Source: a bacterium (GTDB lineage Bacteria; SZUA-79; Acidulodesulfobacterales; Acidulodesulfobacteraceae). From it: 10,418 nucleotides of DNA. A model generated the notes under the pieces. That model ran no database searches, was not told where the DNA came from, and was given only the letters and a program-made list of their open reading frames with translations. The stretch spans positions 1 to 10,418 of the forward strand of contig JAJZLA010000029.1 of assembly GCA_021803845.1 (NCBI GenBank). The letters run 5' to 3'. Below, in pieces: positions 6,776 to 10,418 of the stretch (positions are counted from its first letter, which is position 1; the number at the start of each line of letters is the position of its first letter). The translations under genes and the position numbers were made by a program.

Positions 6776-8005
6776 TTATTCTACCCTGAAATACGCATTG
6801 CCGGATGTTAAAGATATTCCGGGGGCTTCGACCTCGGCATTGAAATAATAACTTCCCGCCGTAAGGTATGCGGGCATCCTGACGGGTATTCCTACCGTGT
6901 AAACGCCGGAAGAGCTTAAGTTTGCAAAAGAAATATTTTTGGCAACGAAGCCGTTTTGTCCGCCTATTTTGCTTACTATTTTTACCGAAGGAACATTAAT
7001 GTTTTTGGGAACCGTGGCAGTAAATTCCACTTTAAACATCTCCGTTGAATCGGCGCTAACATTTGAAGCAAAAGAATATACATGGGAGATAATAACGAAG
7101 CTTATGCTGCTTTGTCCGGAAACATGTTTGGGAAGGAAGGAGATTATCTTGGTCCCTGCAATTCCAAAGTCTGTTCTTAAGGTATTGAAAGCGATTCTCG
7201 AACGGCTTGCATGGTAAACCGGCGGGTGTGGATATTCGTTAACCCGGGAAGGAGCGTATGGCGAATGGGCGGGAGGTTTAACGGCTTTTTTCGGGTAAAT
7301 GTAAGCTATGTTTTTTACCTCTTTTGTTTTGTTTTTTGAGGCTTTCCCCACCGCCTTAACTGTTTTATTTGTCTTCTTAAATGTATTTTTTTTAGGCGAA
7401 ACCTTTTCCTTTTTTAATAAAATATGTTTTTGCGAGGAACTCACACGGCTTATAAACGGCAGTCTGCCGGTTTCATAGAGGAACACGGTAATTCCCGCTA
7501 CGATTAAAACGGGGATTATTCCGTAAAGAAGAGGCACGAGCTTACTTTTAGGAAGTTTATCCCTGCTAAAGGAAAGATATTCGTTTTTAGCTAAATTATT
7601 ATCTTTTGAGAGGGGTTTAATTTCATCCCGAGGTATTTCAAAAGGCTGGGTTGTGGACGGGGTTCCAGCTTTATTTGATATATCCGCAGCGGGAGGAATA
7701 TCTTTGGAAGGCTCTAAATTTTTATTAAGATTGCCTCTTACGGGCAGACCTGTAAGGCTTCCGCATTTCGGGCAGAACTTCGCGCCCTCTTTTAATGGAG
7801 CGCCGCAGTTTTTGCAAAAGGCTTGGGAAGGGTTAAGAGAATCCTGCCTGGAAGTTTTAACCGCATCTAAACCGGACTGAATCTTCCCCGCTCCGGTTTT
7901 TTCAAAGCCAGGGGCATTATTTTGCGCCGAAACGGCACTTCCGCAGCTTGGACAGAACTTGGCGCCTTCTTTTAATTCTTTACCGCAGTTTTTGCAATAC
8001 TTCAT
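6776..8005 (-). CDS. Double zinc-ribbon/TM/ectodomain protein (409 aa), first gene of the cluster
   Basis: Two N-terminal ribbons, Cys4/7/18/21 and Cys64/67/78/81, are nearly the same in sequence (CKNCG, LKEGAKFCPxCGS), suggesting tandem duplication. A linker of about 70 residues leads to one TM helix (about 156-177). Outside the membrane comes a Lys-rich stalk (about 193-245), a Pro/Tyr/His-rich hinge (245-267) and a C-terminal beta-rich domain (268-409). That domain contains SSISFVIISHVYSF, a KVEFTATVPKNINVPS stretch and a final AGSYYFNAEVEAPG pattern, typical of Ig-like or CARDB-like adhesion folds, though I cannot name the family. The positive stalk may contact acidic envelope polymers. 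The ATG at 8005 is preceded by AAGGA, which can pair with TCCTTAT over the start codon. A promoter candidate lies at 8062-8090, so this gene probably leads the operon. Confidence 0.87.
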   Translation of the reverse strand: MKYCKNCGKELKEGAKFCPSCGSAVSAQNNAPGFEKTGAGKIQSGLDAVKTSRQDSLNPSQAFCKNCGAPLKEGAKFCPKCGSLTGLPVRGNLNKNLEPSKDIPPAADISNKAGTPSTTQPFEIPRDEIKPLSKDNNLAKNEYLSFSRDKLPKSKLVPLLYGIIPVLIVAGITVFLYETGRLPFISRVSSSQKHILLKKEKVSPKKNTFKKTNKTVKAVGKASKNKTKEVKNIAYIYPKKAVKPPAHSPYAPSRVNEYPHPPVYHASRSRIAFNTLRTDFGIAGTKIISFLPKHVSGQSSISFVIISHVYSFASNVSADSTEMFKVEFTATVPKNINVPSVKIVSKIGGQNGFVAKNISFANLSSSGVYTVGIPVRMPAYLTAGSYYFNAEVEAPGISLTSGNAYFRVE

Positions 8006-8021
8006 AAGGACTAATCCTTAT
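8004..8021 (-). promoter_or_regulatory. Hairpin covering the ribosome binding site and start codon of the 409-aa gene
   Basis: The palindrome ATAAGGA-4-TCCTTAT has perfect 7-bp arms. In the - strand mRNA the left arm holds the Shine-Dalgarno AAGGA and the right arm ends with the AU of the AUG. Pairing would hide both. The stem is short and has only two G-C pairs, so it could act as a temperature- or helper-dependent translation switch, or may be chance. Confidence 0.45.
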
Positions 8022-8061
8022 TGAAAAGTTTTAAAAAATTACAAAAACCAAATTTACTTTT

Positions 8062-8090
8062 AATTTAATCATATTTTTGAAAAAAGTCAA
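8062..8090 (-). promoter_or_regulatory. Candidate sigma-70 promoter for the zinc-ribbon operon
   Basis: On the - strand TTGACT (8090-8085) is followed by exactly 17 bp and TAAATT (8067-8062), about 57 bp upstream of the ATG of the 409-aa gene. The region is very AT-rich, which raises the chance of false matches, but spacing and the -35 are good. Confidence 0.45.
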
Positions 8091-8127
8091 ATTTTAAATT
8101 TAATAATTTTAAATTTAACAGTGGTAT

Positions 8128-8223
8128 TTATTTGCCGCTAAACCATAGTTCGAGCAGGTCTCTTTCTTTTCCTCGAAAAAATACGCCGGAAATCAATATA
8201 TTAGTACATAGAACTATGCGCAC
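8128..8223 (-). pseudogene. PIN-domain (VapC-like) toxin, truncated to 31 codons
   Basis: A GTG at 8223-8221 overlaps the last codons of the antitoxin gene, the normal arrangement for such pairs. It reads MRIVLCTNILISGVFFRGKE then RDLLELWFSGK and stops at 8128-8130. This is the start of PIN-domain toxins of the 'putative toxin, PIN family' type: (M)xIVLDTNxLISGxxF...GxxxxLLxLWxxGK. Intact members are about 130-140 aa and act as RNases. Two defects are seen: the first catalytic Asp, in LDTN, is replaced by Cys6 (LCTN), and translation ends after 31 residues without the other acidic residues. The remainder is not recognisable downstream, so it was deleted. The product cannot be an active nuclease. 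The overlap and motif make the family call strong despite the length. Confidence 0.8.
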
Positions 8224-8477
8224 TTTTGTTTATTTCTCGTTTCGTTTATAACCCTGCCGACATCTTTGCGTTTTAGATTTAATTTTTCCGAAATTTCGTC
8301 ACCAATAGCGATTAGATTCTTAAAATCATTTATCTTGGGTTCTTCAATAGGCTTTAAAAGTATATTGCTCCCGTCCTGAAGTATAATCAGTTTGGAATTA
8401 GGCTTTAAGTTTAGAGCTTTTCTAATTTTATTCGGTATGACCACCTGTCCTTTAACGGACATGCTTGTAGTGTCCAT
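8214..8477 (-). CDS. AbrB/SpoVT-type antitoxin (87 aa)
   Basis: The N-terminal half has the swapped-hairpin AbrB signature: SMSVKGQVVIPNKIRKALNL, then LKPNSKLIILQDGSNILLKP. This is a dimeric DNA-binding domain of antitoxins that repress their own operon. The C-terminal half (about 50-87) is charged and helical and would be the toxin-binding tail. The start is the ATG at 8477 with TAGGAGG about 10 bp upstream. A promoter (8518-8546) and a palindrome (8497-8515) lie immediately upstream, consistent with autoregulation. The partner is the overlapping PIN-domain toxin relic at 8128-8223, which is inactive, so the antitoxin is an orphan that may have survived as a regulator or as anti-addiction against related toxins. 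The family call is firm. Confidence 0.9.
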   Translation of the reverse strand: MDTTSMSVKGQVVIPNKIRKALNLKPNSKLIILQDGSNILLKPIEEPKINDFKNLIAIGDEISEKLNLKRKDVGRVINETRNKQKCA

Positions 8478-8496
8478 AATAATAAACCTCCTAAAT

Positions 8497-8515
8497 AAGT
8501 AAGTATTTCTTACTT
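8497..8515. promoter_or_regulatory. Operator-like palindrome of the antitoxin operon
   Basis: Perfect 7-bp arms AAGTAAG and CTTACTT are separated by 5 bp, immediately downstream of the -10 and covering the expected transcription start. A site here fits autorepression by the AbrB-type antitoxin dimer. Confidence 0.55.
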
Positions 8516-8517
8516 TT

Positions 8518-8546
8518 ATTATAAAGGTAATTAATTAAAAAATCAA
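8518..8546 (-). promoter_or_regulatory. Sigma-70 promoter of the antitoxin operon
   Basis: TTGATT (8546-8541), a 17-bp spacer and a consensus TATAAT (8523-8518) lie on the - strand about 40 bp upstream of the ATG at 8477. This is the best promoter match in the window. Confidence 0.7.
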
Positions 8547-8640
8547 GTTAAGATTTTTGTAAAATCAACAAATCAAAAAATCCGGAATTGAAAAGCACGT
8601 CCGATAGGAATATAATAATAAAAGCTTAAATGCTGATACA

Positions 8641-8702
8641 TTAAGGGGGTTTCGCTTTGTCCTAACAAAGCTGCCCCCTTAAAAACCCCCAGCAAAATCT
8701 GG
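8641..8702. repeat. Nested G/C-rich hairpin element
   Basis: TTAAGGGGG (8641-8649) pairs with CCCCCTTAA (8674-8682). Inside, GCTTTGT (8654-8660) pairs with ACAAAGC (8665-8671) around a 4-nt loop. An alternative pairing exists between GGGGGTTT (8645-8652) and AAACCCCC (8683-8690), followed by a small CCAG/CTGG stem (8689-8692 with 8699-8702). The G/C blocks stand out in an AT-rich spacer. It may be a REP/MITE-like dispersed repeat, a mobile-element end or a transcription terminator. Confidence 0.6.
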
Positions 8703-8706
8703 AATG

Positions 8707-8998
8707 TCATAGAAACCTGTTAAGCTTTACCTGCGGTCTCTGCTCCCGATTGAGTAATATTATCAAAAATTTAATCCAAGACCCAAGATGTTTGGCTTCC
8801 GCTTTAGAACCCTGGCCACATAAATCCTGTAATCCAGAAAAAGAAACGTATTCGCTTTTTTGTAGCTCGTCAATTGCGTCAATAAGATTTGTTTTGGCTT
8901 ACTCGATAGTTTTTTTGAGACATTATGCCTTTAATATCGTCTATGTATGTTGCCCAGTATTTTTAATCATTGATGAAAGTCGCCTTTATTTTTTCCAT
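8707..8998 (-). pseudogene. Decayed gene of unknown family
   Basis: A broken reading can be followed on the - strand from an ATG at 8998 with AAAGGT upstream. It reads MEKIKATFIND, an in-frame TAA, then KYWATYIDDIKGIMSQK. At a run of seven A's (about 8911-8917) the frame must change, and a second TAA lies at 8899-8901. After it comes AKTNLIDAIDELQKSEYVSF and then SGLQDLCGQGSKAEAKHLGS, ending at the TGA at 8707-8709. The two halves have the composition of a real soluble, helical protein, and the stops are single changes from sense codons. The last 15 or so residues (REQRPQ onwards) may be out of register. I do not recognise the family; the LQDLC...AKHLGSWIKFL pattern looks like a winged-helix-type segment, but this is weak. 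The + strand open frame over the same region is only its antisense. Confidence 0.5.
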
Positions 8999-9004
8999 AA
9001 CTAA

Positions 9005-9195
9005 TAATAATTACCTTTAAAAATTTATTTGTCTATATTATATATAGCACATAATAATTATACAAAATTTATAAAAATTGTATAAAATGAAATAAATTTT
9101 TGTATTTTTTCTTTACCATTTTATTTATTTAAGCGGTATTTGTTATACATTATTCTATTTTGTATAAAATTTAGATAAGTATTATTTTTTGAAAT
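9005..9195. other. Very AT-rich spacer with an imperfect palindrome
   Basis: No gene is visible. TTATACAA (9058-9065) pairs with TTGTATAA (9078-9085) across 12 bp, and TTGTATAAAAT occurs twice as a direct repeat (9078-9088 and 9160-9170). The spacer lies downstream of the 159-aa gene and upstream of the decayed gene on the - strand, so it could hold the latter's promoter. In such AT-rich DNA chance matches are common. Confidence 0.4.
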
Positions 9196-9675
9196 TTACG
9201 GCTTTAATGAAGGAGAGTATGTGTAAGCAGATATATCTCCTGGAAAACCATAGGATGAATATAAAATACGATTATTACCTGTCCCATATTGCAGAGTAAT
9301 TGACCTCAGCCATTTTTTCTTTAAAACTATAGGTTTGGTATTTGCTAAGTTGCCAATAAAATCAGAAAGTTTAGGCAAAGTTCTGTTATTTCTGCTTTTC
9401 ATCTCATAGCATATGTTATTTGAGTTAAACAGTGCAATAATTTTATGTCCGTTAATTGTAAAAATGTAGCTAGAAACGCTAATGCCTTCCGATTGGTATT
9501 TCTTCAAAGTCTTGTGAGTTATAGCAGTATATAAAGGTATAGACTTTGGTTGACCATATTCGCTCACCATTGAATTGAGAGATTGACCTATAAAAGCATA
9601 GGCTTTTAGCGGCACCAAGACTATTGCAAACAATATAAAAATTATTTTTATAATAATTAAATTATTTTCTTTCAT
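9196..9675 (-). CDS. Small secreted protein, unknown family (159 aa)
   Basis: A Sec signal peptide is clear: MKENN, a hydrophobic core of about 20 residues, and cleavage after Ala27 in KAYA. The mature part opens with FIGQSLNSMVSEYGQPKSIP, a helix-turn pattern seen in small periplasmic alpha/beta proteins of the SmpA/OmlA-BamE or beta-lactamase-inhibitor-like type, where GxSxxxVxxxYGxP precedes a beta sheet. It is followed by YIFTINGHKIIALFNSNNIC, which fits the first strands. That resemblance is my inference; no family is assigned. One Cys only, so no internal disulfide. The ATG is preceded by a near-ideal AAGGAGGT. It begins 43 bp after the stop of the partial gene upstream on the same strand, suggesting co-transcription. 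It is separated from the zinc-ribbon cluster by the antitoxin region. Confidence 0.8.
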   Translation of the reverse strand: MKENNLIIIKIIFILFAIVLVPLKAYAFIGQSLNSMVSEYGQPKSIPLYTAITHKTLKKYQSEGISVSSYIFTINGHKIIALFNSNNICYEMKSRNNRTLPKLSDFIGNLANTKPIVLKKKWLRSITLQYGTGNNRILYSSYGFPGDISAYTYSPSLKP

Positions 9676-9718
9676 TTTTTATACCTCCTTTTTTCTATAA
9701 AATTTTTTAAGGTGTATT

Positions 9719-10418
9719 TTAAGATTCTATGCCGACTCCCCATGTCGAATTTGATGTTTGAGCCTGCCAATACATAGGCTGGTTAAACATAAACGGCAAT
9801 CCAAAAATTTCTTGGCCGGGCGATTTTTCTGTTATATTCTGATCATAAATAACGGCATTGTCTAATGCACCGGCAGACGACGTCGAAGCTGATGTTAGCG
9901 CTGAATAATCGCAGAAATTATCATATTCACCAACCGGTTCAATTAAAAAAGAATTGTATGTCCATTCAGTAGCTGTGTATAAACCGTAATATAAATTAAA
10001 TCCGCCAAAAACTTCATCTAAGCATGAGGAATCTACGTCATTTATTGTAGCCCCGCTTGCAATGCCGTAATTTAAAGCGTCAGAACCTAAATGAATAAAT
10101 GAAGTGCCCGTATCAAATGTTATATAAAACATTTGTCCCTGAGAATCTTCAATATAACCACCAAACTCTGCAGAAATAAGAGGAAATGATTGCGTTATAT
10201 TTAAAGGATTATTTGCATAAAAAATACTTCCTGAAGGAATTGTATTGTTTACTGTTGTGTTTAAGCCATAAATTATAGTTCCAACTGGAGTTGTTTGCGG
10301 ATTAGCTATAATGTCGTATCCATTAGTAAATAGTAGATTATTAAAATCAAGAATAAAACCGTTGTTATAACTACTATTTGAAATGGCTGTCGCAAAGGAA
10401 GGAGTAAAAAGTTCTCCT
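9719..10418 (-). CDS. Secreted-type Asn/Ser/Thr-rich protein, 3' part (at least 232 aa, runs off window)
   Basis: The frame ending at the TAA 9719-9721 stays open to the window edge, so the ATG at 10132 is internal and the true start is outside. The visible 232 residues are rich in Asn, Ser, Thr, Gly and aromatic residues and poor in Lys and Arg: NPQTTPVGTIIYGLNTT, FGGYIEDSQGQMFYITFDTG, FGGFNLYYGLYTATEW. This is typical of exported beta-rich surface proteins. Two cysteines (SSCLDE and DNFCDY) could form a disulfide. No membrane helix, lipobox or sorting motif is seen at the C-terminus, which ends in STWGVGIES. No domain was recognised. The 159-aa secreted protein follows 43 bp downstream, probably in the same transcript. 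Function unknown. Confidence 0.75.
   Translation of the reverse strand, partial: GELFTPSFATAISNSSYNNGFILDFNNLLFTNGYDIIANPQTTPVGTIIYGLNTTVNNTIPSGSIFYANNPLNITQSFPLISAEFGGYIEDSQGQMFYITFDTGTSFIHLGSDALNYGIASGATINDVDSSCLDEVFGGFNLYYGLYTATEWTYNSFLIEPVGEYDNFCDYSALTSASTSSAGALDNAVIYDQNITEKSPGQEIFGLPFMFNQPMYWQAQTSNSTWGVGIES

Noticed and set aside
6939..7217. Open frame on the + strand inside the 409-aa gene
   Set aside because: Antisense of the ectodomain coding sequence, with no start signal.
7653..7880. Open frame on the + strand inside the 409-aa gene
   Set aside because: Antisense of the second zinc ribbon and linker; no independent support.
8641..8702. Integron attC site
   Set aside because: The hairpin has no proper RYYYAAC/GTTRRRY pair at its ends and no integrase or cassette array is present.
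8750..9004. 84-codon open frame on the + strand starting with TTG
   Set aside because: The - strand reading of the same region has the better protein-like sequence (a decayed gene); the + frame lacks a ribosome binding site.

Overview
The window is an AT-rich, gene-sparse accessory region, probably from an uncultured Gram-negative bacterium. Two things point to a Gram-negative cell: a lipoprotein with a clear lipobox, and a relic of a LolC/LolE-type lipoprotein-releasing permease. The sequence does not fix the taxon. The style (many zinc-ribbon membrane proteins, IPT/TIG-like secreted proteins, moderate AT content) would fit uncultured deltaproteobacterial lineages, but that is a guess.

Left edge (1-771): a frameshifted ORF6N-domain gene on the + strand converges on the 3' fragment of a PhzF-family gene on the - strand. 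The first 59 bases are a perfect inverted copy of bases 364-422, so the 5' end of the ORF6N gene has been replaced by a fold-back. This may be a contig-end or chimera artefact.

Centre (913-8005, all - strand): seven intact genes, read from high to low coordinates. They are a 409-aa double zinc-ribbon/one-TM/ectodomain protein, a 276-aa four-TM protein with two C-terminal zinc ribbons, a 272-aa zinc-ribbon/TM/ectodomain protein, a 206-aa two-TM protein with two C-terminal ribbons, a 571-aa secreted protein with two IPT/TIG-like repeats, a lipoprotein (about 283 aa) and a 121-aa zinc-ribbon/TM protein. The first six are closely spaced and most have good Shine-Dalgarno sequences. They look like one transcription unit started from a promoter near 8062-8090 and perhaps ended by a hairpin at 1455-1491. 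The cluster encodes eight CxxC...CxxC ribbons in five membrane proteins. The 272-aa membrane protein and the 571-aa secreted protein carry the same C-terminal domain, encoded by a 560-bp perfect direct repeat. A second, 56-bp imperfect repeat links the 571-aa and 206-aa proteins. The cluster therefore behaves as a modular, recombining set of surface proteins, some tethered through cytosolic zinc ribbons. I know of no described system with this layout; its function is unknown.

Right part (8128-9195): an AbrB-type antitoxin gene with a good promoter and an operator-like palindrome. It is followed by an overlapping PIN-domain toxin gene cut to 31 codons with its first catalytic Asp replaced by Cys. 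Upstream lie a nested hairpin element, a decayed gene of unknown family and an AT-rich stretch.

Right edge (9196-10418, - strand): a small secreted protein, preceded by the 3' part of a secreted-type, Asn/Ser/Thr-rich protein that runs off the window.

At least five gene relics surround the intact cluster (ORF6N, PhzF, LolC/E, PIN toxin, unknown), which suggests repeated insertion, deletion and decay. No tRNA, rRNA, CRISPR array or intact transposase was seen.
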